This document shows, piece by piece, positions 34,625 to 43,923 of a stretch of 64,000 bases of DNA (positions are counted from its first letter, which is position 1; every line of letters starts with the position of its first letter). Origin of the DNA: Candidatus Desulfovibrio gallistercoris (lineage in GTDB: Bacteria > Desulfobacterota > Desulfovibrionia > Desulfovibrionales > Desulfovibrionaceae). The DNA is taken from NCBI GenBank assembly GCA_019118745.1, contig DWYJ01000002.1, forward strand, positions 1 through 64,000, written 5' to 3'. A program made the position numbers and the translations under genes. Below the pieces are notes generated by a model. It saw only the letters and a program-made list of their open reading frames with translations, was not told where the DNA came from and searched no databases.

Positions 34625-34672
34625 GGCCCATCCCTTGTCCAGACCGGACACGACACCCCAAGGAGAGACTGC

Positions 34673-34966
34673 ATGGCTACCACACCCTCCGGCAGGCAGA
34701 TGTACCCCTCGTTCGACGCGGCCCATGAGGCCTTTGTCCAGGAATACCTTGCCCTTTACCACAACTTCCCAAAATACATGGAAGATCTTGTCCTCGGCTT
34801 TGGTTGGGGAGAAGGCGGGAACGGGCAGCGCTGGTTCATCATTTCCGCCGATCCCAAGGATCTGCAGCACCTTACCTATCCTGAGCTCATGAACTGGGAT
34901 CATGAAGGGTTCAACGACCTCCCAGAGCTCATCCAGCACGCCCGCCTTGATTCCATCGTGGAGTAG
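34673..34966 (+). CDS. Hypothetical protein
   Basis: 97 residues, acidic and aromatic-rich (MYPSFDAAHEAFVQEYLALY, then FGWGEGGNGQRWFIIS). No signal or membrane segment. Start at 34673 has AAGGAGA 8 bases upstream. No recognised family. It lies between two repeat clusters and downstream of a terminator, so it must have its own promoter. Confidence 0.68.
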   Translation: MATTPSGRQMYPSFDAAHEAFVQEYLALYHNFPKYMEDLVLGFGWGEGGNGQRWFIISADPKDLQHLTYPELMNWDHEGFNDLPELIQHARLDSIVE

Positions 34967-35065
34967 GCCGCGCCGCCCGGCATCACGGCAAAAGGGCAGT
35001 CCCTTTTTCGCGGACCGGGGCACCTCCTCTCCGTGTGTCCGGTTCTTCCTCCGCTTTCGCTGCCC

Positions 35066-35115
35066 AGAGCATTTTCAGGTTGAAACACTTTGCGTTTCAA
35101 CCTGAAAATGCTCTA
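35066..35115. repeat. Minimal palindromic family A derivative
   Basis: An almost perfect 49-bp palindrome: AGAGCATTTTCAGG, TTGAAA, a short loop, TTTCAA, CCTGAAAATGCTCT. It consists of one family A end facing its own inverse with the interior lost. Confidence 0.8.
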
Positions 35116-35361
35116 AAAACGCGCTGGGGAAGGAATGGGGGACTTGGGAGGGAAGGGGACCTCCTCTCCGCCGGCGACGACCAAAAGGCGGCCATAGGCC
35201 GTGCCCGTTGGGCGACGCAGAAGCCTTACGGGCATCGACAGCAGAGCGCGACCGAAAGGCGGCCGGAGGCCGTGCCCGTTAGGCGACGCAGGAGCCTTAC
35301 GGGCATCGACAGCAGAGCGAGGGGCCCCTTCCCCCCACAAGCAGCGAATAGTGTTCCGCCC
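35116..35361. repeat. Family B element, reverse orientation, two hairpin modules
   Basis: Starts with CGCGCTGGGGAAGGAATGG and ends with GCAGCGAATAGTGTTCCG, so it is inverted relative to 62373. It carries two successive 68-bp modules (about 35190-35320), each with CCCGTT and ACGGG arms. It directly abuts the palindromic family A derivative. The remainder up to pgm holds no gene. Confidence 0.75.
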
Positions 35362-35538
35362 CCCCCCTGCGCCGCAAACCATGCCTGCCCTGAGCTGGGG
35401 GAGGGGGGAACAATCTTTCAGGGAGCCATTGCCGCAGGCGCGGCAAAGCCGCCTGTCCGTCGGCCTCCGCCCGCTGACGGCGGTTGCGTCCGGCAAGAGG
35501 GCAGGCTATACTGACAGATGACGCGAAAGGAGGAATCT

Positions 35539-37185
35539 ATGTCCCTGCATCCCCACGCCGGGCAACTGCCCACGCCTGACATGCTGACTGACGTGCCGTC
35601 GCTGGTCAGCGCCTATTACACCGATTTCCCCAGTCCGGCCGAGGCGTCCCAGCGAGTCAGCTTCGGGACATCGGGGCACAGGGGCTCTTCCCTTGATCTG
35701 AGCTTCAACGAAGAGCACATCTACGCCATTACCCAGGCCGTCTGCGACTACCGCGCCAGCCACGGCATCAAGGGGCCGCTCTTTCTCGGCGGGGACAGCC
35801 ATGCCCTTTCCCAGCCGGCCTTTCGGTCGGCCCTGGAAGTGCTGGTGGCCAACGACGTCCATGTCTTCATCGCTCCGGACGGGGAGTATACCGCCACGCC
35901 GGTCATCTCCCACGCCATCCTGAGCTGGAACGCCGGCAACGCGGGCAGCTCCCAGGCGGACGGCATCATCATCACCCCGTCGCACAATCCCCCGCGGGAC
36001 GGCGGCTTCAAGTACAATCCGCCGCATGGCGGCCCGGCGGAGACCGCGGTCACCCGCTGGATAGAACGCCGGGCCAACGAACATCTGGAAGCCAGCAACC
36101 GCGCCGTGCAGATCATGCACTACCGGGCGGCCCGGCATTCCTCGCTCGTCAAGGTCTACGACTTCACGGCCCGCTATGTGGACGACCTGGCCGAAGTGCT
36201 GGACATGCCGGCCATCGCCGCTTCAGGGCTCTCCCTTGGCGTGGACCCGCTGGGCGGCGCAAGCCTGCCCCTGTGGGAACCCATTGCCCAGAAATACGGC
36301 CTTGCGTTGAGCGTGGTCAATCAGGAGGTGGACCCGTCCTTCCGCTTCGTGCCCTGCGACAAGGACGGCAAGATCCGCATGGATTGTTCGTCCCCCTATG
36401 CCATGAGCCGCCTGCTGTCGCTGCGTGACCGTTTCGATCTGGCCTTTGCCTGCGACCCGGACGCGGATCGCCACGGCATCGTGACGCGTGACGAGCTCAT
36501 GAACCCCAATCATTTTCTGGCGGCGGCATGCTGGTACCTCTTTCGGACACGCACGCAGTGGAGCAAAGGCAGCGGCATAGGCAAGACGCTGGTGACCAGC
36601 GCCATGCTGGACAGGGTAGGGGAGGAGCTCCAGCGTCCGGTAGTGGAAGTCCCCGTGGGCTTCAAGTGGTTTGCCCCCTATCTGCATAGCGGACGCTGCG
36701 CCCTGGGCTGCGAGGAAAGCGCCGGCGCTTCCTTCCTGACCCGCGACGGGCGGCCGTGGAGCACGGACAAGGACGGCCCGCTGCTCTGCCTGCTGGCGGC
36801 GGAAATGATGGCCAGAGAAGGCAAATCCCCCTCCGCCGTCTACGCCGGTCTGACAGAACGGCACGGGGCTCCCTGCTATCAGCGGCTCGATGCCCCGGCG
36901 GACGCCAAGGTGCGCAGCCTGCTCAAGGGCCTGACCGTGGAACAGATCGATATGCAGGAACTGGCGGGCGAACGTGTGGAAAGCGTCATCACCCATGCCC
37001 CCGGCAACGATGCGCCCATCGGCGGCATCAAGGTCATGGCCCGCAGCGGCTGGTTCGCCGTGCGTCCGTCAGGTACGGAACCCATTTGCAAAGTCTATAC
37101 GGAAAGCTTTGCCGGAGAGGAACATCTGCGCCGCCTGCAAAAGGACGCCATCGACCTGCTGAACAGGTTGCTCCAGCAGGCCTGA
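35539..37185 (+). CDS. pgm: Phosphoglucomutase (alpha-D-glucose)
   Basis: Interconverts glucose 1-phosphate and glucose 6-phosphate, 548 residues, the length of bacterial Pgm. Active-site Ser148 in TPSHNPP, Mg site DPDADR beginning at 306, sugar-recognition GCEESAGAS and the phosphate-binding RPSGTEP near the C-terminus are all present. AAAGGAGG lies 5 bases before the start. No clear terminator follows; the dnd island begins 256 bp later. Confidence 0.95.
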   Translation: MSLHPHAGQLPTPDMLTDVPSLVSAYYTDFPSPAEASQRVSFGTSGHRGSSLDLSFNEEHIYAITQAVCDYRASHGIKGPLFLGGDSHALSQPAFRSALEVLVANDVHVFIAPDGEYTATPVISHAILSWNAGNAGSSQADGIIITPSHNPPRDGGFKYNPPHGGPAETAVTRWIERRANEHLEASNRAVQIMHYRAARHSSLVKVYDFTARYVDDLAEVLDMPAIAASGLSLGVDPLGGASLPLWEPIAQKYGLALSVVNQEVDPSFRFVPCDKDGKIRMDCSSPYAMSRLLSLRDRFDLAFACDPDADRHGIVTRDELMNPNHFLAAACWYLFRTRTQWSKGSGIGKTLVTSAMLDRVGEELQRPVVEVPVGFKWFAPYLHSGRCALGCEESAGASFLTRDGRPWSTDKDGPLLCLLAAEMMAREGKSPSAVYAGLTERHGAPCYQRLDAPADAKVRSLLKGLTVEQIDMQELAGERVESVITHAPGNDAPIGGIKVMARSGWFAVRPSGTEPICKVYTESFAGEEHLRRLQKDAIDLLNRLLQQA

Positions 37186-37441
37186 CCGGCACGGGGAAGA
37201 TCTTCCTCCGAACAGTAGGCAGTGAAGAGCATTAGCTGGACAGCCTTTTATATCTCTTTCAACATTCTATTACATAGGAACCTAACAAAAAATTCATTAT
37301 CAAGTCTGCCAATTGATTTGCGTCGAAACCTGACAAACAAGTGACACTGACGGCAACAAGTAAATATCCTGTGGAAATCCCCGTCAGACGGTAGCAAGAA
37401 GGGGCAGGCAGTTTTACCAGCCCCGTAAAGTGAAGGATTTT
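37186..37441 (+). other. A+T-rich leader of the dnd operon
   Basis: 256 bp with a sharp drop in G+C relative to pgm. A 7-bp inverted repeat (CTGACGG at 37347-37353, CCGTCAG at 37381-37387) spans TAAATATCC. It could be an operator or part of a terminator. No convincing -35/-10 pair was found, and no dndB or regulator gene is present. Confidence 0.4.
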
Positions 37442-38566
37442 ATGGAGACTTGTTCCTTAGAGGCCAGTGTTGCATACGAAGAGTTGGTTGAAAATGTAGT
37501 CAGGGCCTATCGGGACGATTCCCAAAACTATCCTTGGATAGTAGGTTTTTCTGGTGGCAAAGACAGCACACTTGTAGCTCATCTTGTCTTTGACGCCGTC
37601 ATGCAGGTGGCCCCTCGCAGACGAACTAGACAAATCTATTTTGTTTCTAATGACACGTTGGTGGAAAGTCCGTTTGTAATCCGCCAGGTGCATGAGCAGT
37701 TCGACATGGTACAATCTGCTGCGGACTGTTTTTCCCTACCGATGACCACCGTGATCACTCGTCCCAAGCTGGAACACACCTTCTGGGTGCTGCTCATCGG
37801 TAAAGGTTACCCCAGCCCTAACCAAAAGATGCGTTGGTGCACGGACAGACTGAAAATAAAACCCACGTCCCAGTTTATTTTGGATAATGTTTCCCGCTAC
37901 GGCTCAGCCATTATCGTACTGGGGGTCCGTAAAGATGAAAGTTCTAGCCGCCGTCAGAGTATCGAACGGCACAAAAATTTGGAAAACTCTTATCTAACGC
38001 TGCACGGCACCTTGCGCGGAGCCTTTATTTATCGTCCCATCGTAGAGCTGACTACTAACGATGTCTGGTATTTGCTAGGACATTACGATCCCCCGTGGGG
38101 CGGTACGCACGAAAAACTGATCCAGATGTACCGCGATGCTGAAGGAGGAGAATGTCCCATGATATTGAGTCAAGAGGAGGCACCGGGCTGTGGCACCAGC
38201 TCCAGCCGTTTCGGTTGCTGGGCCTGTACTGTGGTTAACAAAGACAAAAGTCTACAAGGCTTCGTGAACTCCGGACAAAAAAAATACCAACTGCTCATCG
38301 ATTTTCGGGACTGGCTCCAAGTCATCCGCAACGACCCTGCTTATCGGCAAGCGAGACGGCGTAACGGCCAGCTGACTTTTCTGGCATCGGGTAGAATCAT
38401 GGGGGGGCCATTCACCCTCAAAGCACGCCAGGAAATTCTTCAGCGTCTGTTGGATGTTCAGAAGCAATACGGTGAGCCCCTAATTTCCGAAGAAGAAATT
38501 CGTCTGATTAGAGAACTGTGGTCCACTGAAATAGCAAAAAAATTTTCTCGAGGTTGTAATGAATGA
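37442..38566 (+). CDS. dndC: DndC-like sulfurtransferase (PAPS reductase fold)
   Basis: Predicted ATP-pyrophosphatase that activates DNA and takes part in sulfur insertion during phosphorothioation, 374 residues. P-loop SGGKDST lies near residues 37-43. Cysteines at 133, 250, 259 and 262 have spacing 117-9-3, close to the four essential cysteines I recall for Streptomyces DndC. QKMRWCTDRLKI and GVRKDES are family motifs. Start ATG at 37442 has GAAGGA just upstream; a GTG at 37430 is possible but lacks an RBS. It is shorter than many DndC proteins (400-550). The last 8 bases overlap the next gene. Confidence 0.88.
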   Translation: METCSLEASVAYEELVENVVRAYRDDSQNYPWIVGFSGGKDSTLVAHLVFDAVMQVAPRRRTRQIYFVSNDTLVESPFVIRQVHEQFDMVQSAADCFSLPMTTVITRPKLEHTFWVLLIGKGYPSPNQKMRWCTDRLKIKPTSQFILDNVSRYGSAIIVLGVRKDESSSRRQSIERHKNLENSYLTLHGTLRGAFIYRPIVELTTNDVWYLLGHYDPPWGGTHEKLIQMYRDAEGGECPMILSQEEAPGCGTSSSRFGCWACTVVNKDKSLQGFVNSGQKKYQLLIDFRDWLQVIRNDPAYRQARRRNGQLTFLASGRIMGGPFTLKARQEILQRLLDVQKQYGEPLISEEEIRLIRELWSTEIAKKFSRGCNE

Positions 38567-38762
38567 AAAAGCAGTAATGGATTTACCTCTTTGGAGCGAC
38601 CCCGATACTAACAAGCTGTTTGAAAAAATGTGTTCCGATGCAGGTATCCCATCATCACAAATCAAAGAACTGATTTCTTTGTTACGGGAATATCAACACA
38701 TGGATAGGGCTCGCGGCATTTATGACGATATGGACATTTGTCTAAGCCAGGGGGGAAGGTGA
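38559..38762 (+). CDS. Dnd-operon small protein
   Basis: 67 residues, acidic and helical. It overlaps the dndC end by 8 bp and its TGA overlaps the dndD ATG (TGATG), which strongly argues that it is translated and part of the system. I recall similar small proteins annotated only as associated with DNA modification systems; no function is known to me. It is not DndE-like, since it lacks the helical LARLAIG-type core. Confidence 0.75.
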   Translation: MNEKAVMDLPLWSDPDTNKLFEKMCSDAGIPSSQIKELISLLREYQHMDRARGIYDDMDICLSQGGR

Positions 38763-40824
38763 TGCGAATCTCGGCTTTGAAACTTGTCAATTTTAAGTCG
38801 TATCGTAGTCAAGTATTTGATTTTCCTCCGCCTCGAAAAAACAAAAATCTAATTCTCATTGGTGGACTAAACGGATTTGGAAAAACATCTTTTTTGGAAG
38901 CTCTTTATCTCGGCCTGTATGGTGCGGAAGCCATGAATTATCTGGGACGTGCCGGTCTTGAAGTAGACAAGAATGCGACATACAGCAAGTTTTTAACACG
39001 TGCTTTCAATGGAAATGCAGATGCTGATAGCCCTATGTCCATTTCTGTCGAGTTTGTTGACGAATACAATGATGGATTCAGTATCACACGAACTTGGTAT
39101 TTTGACAGAAACAAAGTGTGGGATGATGAATCCATTCATGTATATAGCGTAAAAAATGGTGTCCGCACAAAATCGCATAAGCCAGAGTGGCTTCCCGAAA
39201 TACTTGAACAGAATTTTGTTCCCCCGCATCTCGCTCCTTTTTTTTCTTTGATGGTGAAGAAATAAAATCACTTGCCAGTAAAAACAAAGTCGAACAGGTC
39301 AAGACAGCAATTGATAATTTTTTGGGAGTCGTAGTCTTACGTCAGCTTCAGAAACGCCTACGTGAATATCAAAATAACCGTCGTCGAGGAGTCTCACAGG
39401 TCGAAGAATCCCACCTCAATAATTTGGCGGTATCTATACAGGAACTAGAAGAACGCATCGAAGACTTGCAAAAACAAGAAAGTGAACTAGTTGAGCAAAA
39501 GCAGCGAATAGACCAAGAATGGCAGGCCATCCAGGATCGCATGGTAACTTTGGGAGGGGCTGATGGAAGTATTGCTTCTATCAGTACGCTGGCTACAGAG
39601 ATTAACGAACATGAAAAGCATTTGCAGCAGGCACGCAGTGAACTTAATGACTTACTGTGTTTGAAACTTTCCCTCAACCTTGTCTCTCGGCGTACTGTGC
39701 AGTCTTTTCTTGAGCAGATTCGCCGAGAACAGGCTACACGAAAATGGAAGCGCGAGTGCGATGCACTCAGGCCACAGCGGGAAAAATTTCTCTCCTGCTT
39801 CTTTTCGTTTGACGCATACTCTCCGCCTTTGATGGCTTTGCAAAAAGAGCAGCTACACAGTGCCATTTGTTCCGCATGGGAATCCTTGTTTTCTCCTCCA
39901 CCAGCCAACTGCACATCCCGTTGCTTACATTCCTATTTGAGCGATGAAATGCTAAACCAAGTTCACGAACAGTATGAAAGATCACGGGTAGGTAGCAGAG
40001 AAATTGCAGAAAAAATGGAAGAAATTGATCTTCTTGAGAGACGCTTAAATTCCTGGCGCATGCAAATGGCCAAACTCGAAGGTCTGGATAGCTCTGGAGA
40101 GCTTGTCAACCGCCTAAAACAACAAATGAATGAGATAACTTCACAACGGGATACCTGCCTTACTAATTTGACTACGATCAGAAATCATCTTTCAGCGGAC
40201 CTAGCTGAACTTGAGAATGCAAAGGCCAGCTATGCACGGGAAAACAGTCGTTATCTTGAGAACGAACCAACAAATTCTCTTCTACACCGGGCGGAAAAAA
40301 TCTATCAATTCATTGATGACCTCATCCCAAACCTTTATAAACTCAAGATACAGCAGCTGGGAGATGAGATGACCCATGTTTTCCGAGAGTTATCACATAA
40401 GCGTCAAGTCTCGCGCATCACTCTAGAAAAAGATGCGACGGCACGATTGTTGAGCATAGACGGAAAGGAACTTGACTTCGACAAGTCTGCTGGTGAATCT
40501 CAGATTTTTGCCACAACTCTACTCGCCGCCCTTGCTAATATTTCCGGAGCAAATGCTCCACTGGTAGTGGACACTCCACTGGGGCGCTTAGACAGTCTAC
40601 ATCGAGAAAATATCCTACGCTTCTGGACCCGCGAGAGTGGCCGCCAAGTTATATTACTCAGCCAGGACGAAGAAATTGACGCTACTCAGTACCAGCGGCT
40701 GAAACCTTCTATCTTGAAGTCCTATCTTTTGGACCATCAAGATATGGGGAATGGCATCGGGCAGACTACGGCACATGAAGGATATTTTGGAGAGGGTAAT
40801 GGCCATGTCGTTCGATATGAATGA
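38762..40824 (+). CDS. dndD: DndD-like SMC/ABC ATPase, apparent frameshift
   Basis: Predicted ATPase of the DNA phosphorothioation complex. Walker A GGLNGFGKTSFLEALYLGLYG lies near residues 35-55. A long coiled coil fills the middle (about 200-480). The end has ABC signature AGESQIF and Walker B/D-loop VVDTPLGRLDSLHRENIL. The frame opened at 38762 stops at 39265. Shifting by -1 within T8 at 39238-39245 restores the expected FFFFDGEEIKSL and continues to 40824, total about 687 residues, the normal DndD length. Joined or slipped translation, phase variation or inactivation are all possible. The 3' part has no RBS of its own. Confidence 0.82.
39238..39245 (+). other. T8 tract at the dndD frameshift
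   Basis: Eight T's followed by CTTTGATGG. In the dndD frame this reads T_TTT_TTT (39238-39244), a perfect X_XXY_YYZ slippery heptamer. One additional T, or two fewer, would restore the full-length reading frame. Confidence 0.85.
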
Positions 40825-42358
40825 ACTGTTTACTGCACATTTTTCCATAAGTATAGATGCTGCCGATACAGCACGTAAGTTAAAACGTGCTCTTGGTTTT
40901 GAAAGTAATTATGAAGTTGCCCGATTAGCTATCGGCCTCTCAATGGGGCAGGAAGAGTATCCTGTTAAGCAGGGGGCTGGTAGTGCAGGAGCTATTCGTG
41001 GAAATATACTGTTCGGCAAAGATGATTATCCGCTATGGATAGGTTTGCTACTGACAAATTATCTCCACCACCACCCAGAGGAAGAAAAAGAGATTTCCCT
41101 GTCTATGCTGCAGTCGGCGGTACGTGCCCATTGGGATAACGGCATTCGCATCATGGCTACTCTCTGGAAACAGTGCGAAGAGGACGAAAACGTATTTTGG
41201 GAGAAGCTGCTTCGTAGCCATGCGGACTTACCCGATGTTGTTCAGCATGACGAAAGATCTGCCGGTGGTGCAGTTTCCCCCTCTTTCCCCTCAGCCGCCG
41301 GGGCCATACGCCTTGTGCTGGGGCGAGTGTTGCGTAAGAATAGTGAGACTGGGGAGGAATTTCTTCATGATGTTAATGGGGCAGGCTATGCTCCGCATAT
41401 CGCCATCATGGGACAGGCTGGTTCGGGTAAGACGCGCGTCATGGCGCATATCTTGCGCCAGATGAAAAAACAGGCCAGATGTCCGGTCATTTTGGTGGAT
41501 TTAGGTAAGGGAGATCTTGGGCGCAACAAAACTCTAATCCAATCACTGGGCGCTGCCGTTCTTTCCGTGCCGGAACACCCCATCCCGCTAGACATGTTTC
41601 ATGTAGCCGATATATCTGACACCAATTTGACCACAGCGGCTATGGAAAATTTTCGAGATGCTTTCAAACAGGTAGCTGGCAAGTTGGGGCCAAAACAGAG
41701 TGATAATATTGCCGAAGCTCTACTACCGCTCTTTCGTACCCAACAGCACATCACCTTCCAGAAAATCAAAGAGACCGTAGATGCTTTTTACGCTGACAAC
41801 GGACTCTCCAAGGACAGCGTGGTATCTACAATTAATAGCCTCACCTTGCGCGAGCTATATCGGCCTGACCTATCGCCGGATGAGTTCTTCCGCAAAAGCT
41901 GGGTCATAACCTTCGCCAATGCACGTACAGAAGTCAAAACCTTTGCTGTCTGTTTGTTATTGTCTGCACTGGACTTCTACCTCAAACGCCAGCCTGAAGC
42001 CGCTCTGGATGCTGAAGGATTTCGTTCTCTGCGGCTGGTGCTAGCTATTGATGAGGCTCGAGAACTACTGGATATGAACCATGTGGGCTTGGCCAACAAT
42101 ATCCGTCTACATCGCTCCAAGGGTCTTTCTGTGATCTTGGTCTCCCAGAGCCCAGATGACTATGACGGCAAGAAAGACGACTATCTAGAAAACATTGGGC
42201 TGCCTCTCTGCCTCAAAACTAACGCAGCCAGCCCGCGCAGTCTAAAGAACATGTTTAAAGGAGATGTTAATTTTGCTTCTTTGCAACCTGGAACATGTTA
42301 TAGCGTGGACGCAAAAACAAGCAGACCGGTTTTGCTGAAACTGCAATTCGATGACTAG
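40799..42358 (+). CDS. dndE: DndE-domain/HerA-FtsK-like ATPase fusion
   Basis: 519 residues. The N-terminal part (about 10-130) resembles DndE: DTARKLKRALGFESNYEVARLAIGLSM, then an LFG motif and SAVRAHWDNGI. DndE alone is usually 110-130 residues and binds nicked DNA. The C-terminal part is a HerA/FtsK-type motor: Walker A MGQAGSGKT near 208, VILVDLGKGDLG, Walker B LVLAIDEAREL near 417, and a sensor-like VILVSQSPDD. It overlaps the dndD end by 26 bp; GGAGAGGG precedes both 40799 and the alternative ATG at 40805. The motor could be a translocase for modification or a fused restriction module. Confidence 0.78.
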   Translation: MAMSFDMNELFTAHFSISIDAADTARKLKRALGFESNYEVARLAIGLSMGQEEYPVKQGAGSAGAIRGNILFGKDDYPLWIGLLLTNYLHHHPEEEKEISLSMLQSAVRAHWDNGIRIMATLWKQCEEDENVFWEKLLRSHADLPDVVQHDERSAGGAVSPSFPSAAGAIRLVLGRVLRKNSETGEEFLHDVNGAGYAPHIAIMGQAGSGKTRVMAHILRQMKKQARCPVILVDLGKGDLGRNKTLIQSLGAAVLSVPEHPIPLDMFHVADISDTNLTTAAMENFRDAFKQVAGKLGPKQSDNIAEALLPLFRTQQHITFQKIKETVDAFYADNGLSKDSVVSTINSLTLRELYRPDLSPDEFFRKSWVITFANARTEVKTFAVCLLLSALDFYLKRQPEAALDAEGFRSLRLVLAIDEARELLDMNHVGLANNIRLHRSKGLSVILVSQSPDDYDGKKDDYLENIGLPLCLKTNAASPRSLKNMFKGDVNFASLQPGTCYSVDAKTSRPVLLKLQFDD

Positions 42359-42380
42359 GACATTATTATGTTTCAATGAG

Positions 42381-42445
42381 CTGTTCACTCTTTCTTCTTC
42401 AGCAAGTTGGAATAGGCTATACAAGACTGAGGAAAGAGTGAGCAG
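42381..42445. repeat. 14-bp inverted repeat between convergent genes
   Basis: CTGTTCACTCTTTC (42381-42394) and GAAAGAGTGAGCAG (42432-42445) pair with one mismatch around a 37-nt loop. No T tract follows on either strand. It may be a bidirectional terminator or the trace of a mobile end at the island's right edge. Confidence 0.55.
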
Positions 42446-42483
42446 CCACAAGAATTCAAATACAACAATATTCTATTTCTTTC

Positions 42484-43923
42484 CTAACGCAAGCCCACCG
42501 CCCGCCGCAAGGCCGCCAGTTCAGCTTCTTCCAAAAGACGGTACTGGCCTGTCCCCAGCTTGCCCAGTTGCAGGGGACCAATGGCGACCCGCCGCAGGCG
42601 GAGGATCGTCAAGCCCAGATCCCGGCACATCCGCCGGATCTGCCGGTTGACTCCCTGCCGCAAGACCATCCGCAAAAGCGTACAGCCGGACGACGTGCTG
42701 CGCGCCGTCACCTCCACGGGGAGGAGTTCTTCGCCTTCCGCCAGGCGCATGCCTGACCGCATGCTCTGCAAGGCTTTCTGCGTCACCACATTACGCACGA
42801 GCACCTCATACTCCTTGGGCAGATGGTGCCGCGGATGCATGAGGCGCTGCGCAAGCCGCCCGTCGTTGGTCAACAGGATGAGCCCTTCGGAAAAATAGTC
42901 CAGCCGGCCCACGGGGAACAGCCGTACTCCCGGATACGCCCGCGCCACAAGAGAAAGGACGGTTTGCCGTCCTTGCGGGTCAGCGGCCGTGCTGACCACA
43001 TGGACCGGCTTGTGCAGCATGAGGTAGAGCATTTGCTGCGCCCCGGCAAGCGGCTTGCCGTCAACGCTCACCTCGTCATCCGGGCAGATGCGCCGGCCGG
43101 CATGCGTCTCCACCTCGCCGTTGACGGCGACGCGCCCGGCGAAGATCAGCTCGTCCGCCTTGCGTCGGGAGCAGCATCCGGCCTCAGCGATCACCTTGTT
43201 CAAACGGCGCTCAGAAAGGGAAGGCTCTTCCTGCGCAGGCACGGGAGATGCGGACGAACGACGGGCCGGACGCCGCCAGGCCAGGACCTCCTCGCGCCCG
43301 GCCTTCCGCCAGGAAGACGGAAGAGGGGGGGAGACCTCTTCACGACCTGCGGAACGATCGCCTTGCTGTTCCGCAGCAGAGCAGGGGAGGGCGGAGACGC
43401 TTTCTGCGCCAGAAGACACGGCAGCCGCCTTTTCGGCCTCCTGCTCGCGCAGGTAGGCCTCCTCACGCGCCCGGCGGGCCTGCCGCTGCCATTGGCCCGC
43501 AGCCTGGGCCAGCGGGTGCGATCCGCAGCTTCCCCTTGCCTGCTCCCCATTTGTGAATTCATTCACATTTTTATGAGAATTTTTCTTGTATGCCTCAAAG
43601 GCATGTCTATCCGAATGAGGCATATCAGAAGCGGAAGGCCGCTTCTTTCGGCTTTGCTTCTGACGAAGGTCTTGCTGCTCCCATGCCGTCCCGGCGTCCT
43701 CACGCCGTTTCGTCATATGGCGCTGCCGTTGATCGCAGTCGGCAGGAACAGCGGCCGCAGACTGACAGCTCCCCGCGCCGCCAGAGGGACAAAATGGGGC
43801 GGGACACGACAGCAAGGCCGCATCTTCCGCACACGGTCCGGCAGAAGGAGAAGAGTCAGCCGCGGCAGCCAGGGCACGCGGAGGCCGGCGGCGTACCGCA
43901 CGACGCAGCAAACGAGATCCCAT
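42484..43923 (-). CDS. rluB: 23S rRNA pseudouridine synthase, RluB/RsuA family
   Basis: Modifies a uridine in 23S rRNA helix 89-90 region, 479 residues. The N-terminal 220 residues are low-complexity and basic, absent from E. coli RluB. The S4 RNA-binding domain (RLNKVIAEAGCCSRRKADELI) lies near 221-242. The catalytic motif VGRLDYFSEGLILLTNDG holds the nucleophilic Asp, and RQGVNRQIRRM follows. RluB is favoured over RsuA on these motifs but not proven. Start at 43923 has AGAGG upstream; internal in-frame starts would remove part of the extension. Confidence 0.88.
   Translation of the reverse strand: MGSRLLRRAVRRRPPRALAAAADSSPSAGPCAEDAALLSCPAPFCPSGGAGSCQSAAAVPADCDQRQRHMTKRREDAGTAWEQQDLRQKQSRKKRPSASDMPHSDRHAFEAYKKNSHKNVNEFTNGEQARGSCGSHPLAQAAGQWQRQARRAREEAYLREQEAEKAAAVSSGAESVSALPCSAAEQQGDRSAGREEVSPPLPSSWRKAGREEVLAWRRPARRSSASPVPAQEEPSLSERRLNKVIAEAGCCSRRKADELIFAGRVAVNGEVETHAGRRICPDDEVSVDGKPLAGAQQMLYLMLHKPVHVVSTAADPQGRQTVLSLVARAYPGVRLFPVGRLDYFSEGLILLTNDGRLAQRLMHPRHHLPKEYEVLVRNVVTQKALQSMRSGMRLAEGEELLPVEVTARSTSSGCTLLRMVLRQGVNRQIRRMCRDLGLTILRLRRVAIGPLQLGKLGTGQYRLLEEAELAALRRAVGLR

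Noticed and set aside
37430..37441. GTG start for dndC four codons earlier
   Set aside because: No ribosome-binding site before the GTG, whereas GAAGGA lies just before the ATG at 37442.
39322..40824. Second half of dndD as an independent gene
   Set aside because: It begins with a non-ATG start, has no RBS, and lacks the N-terminal Walker A; it continues dndD after a single-base slip.
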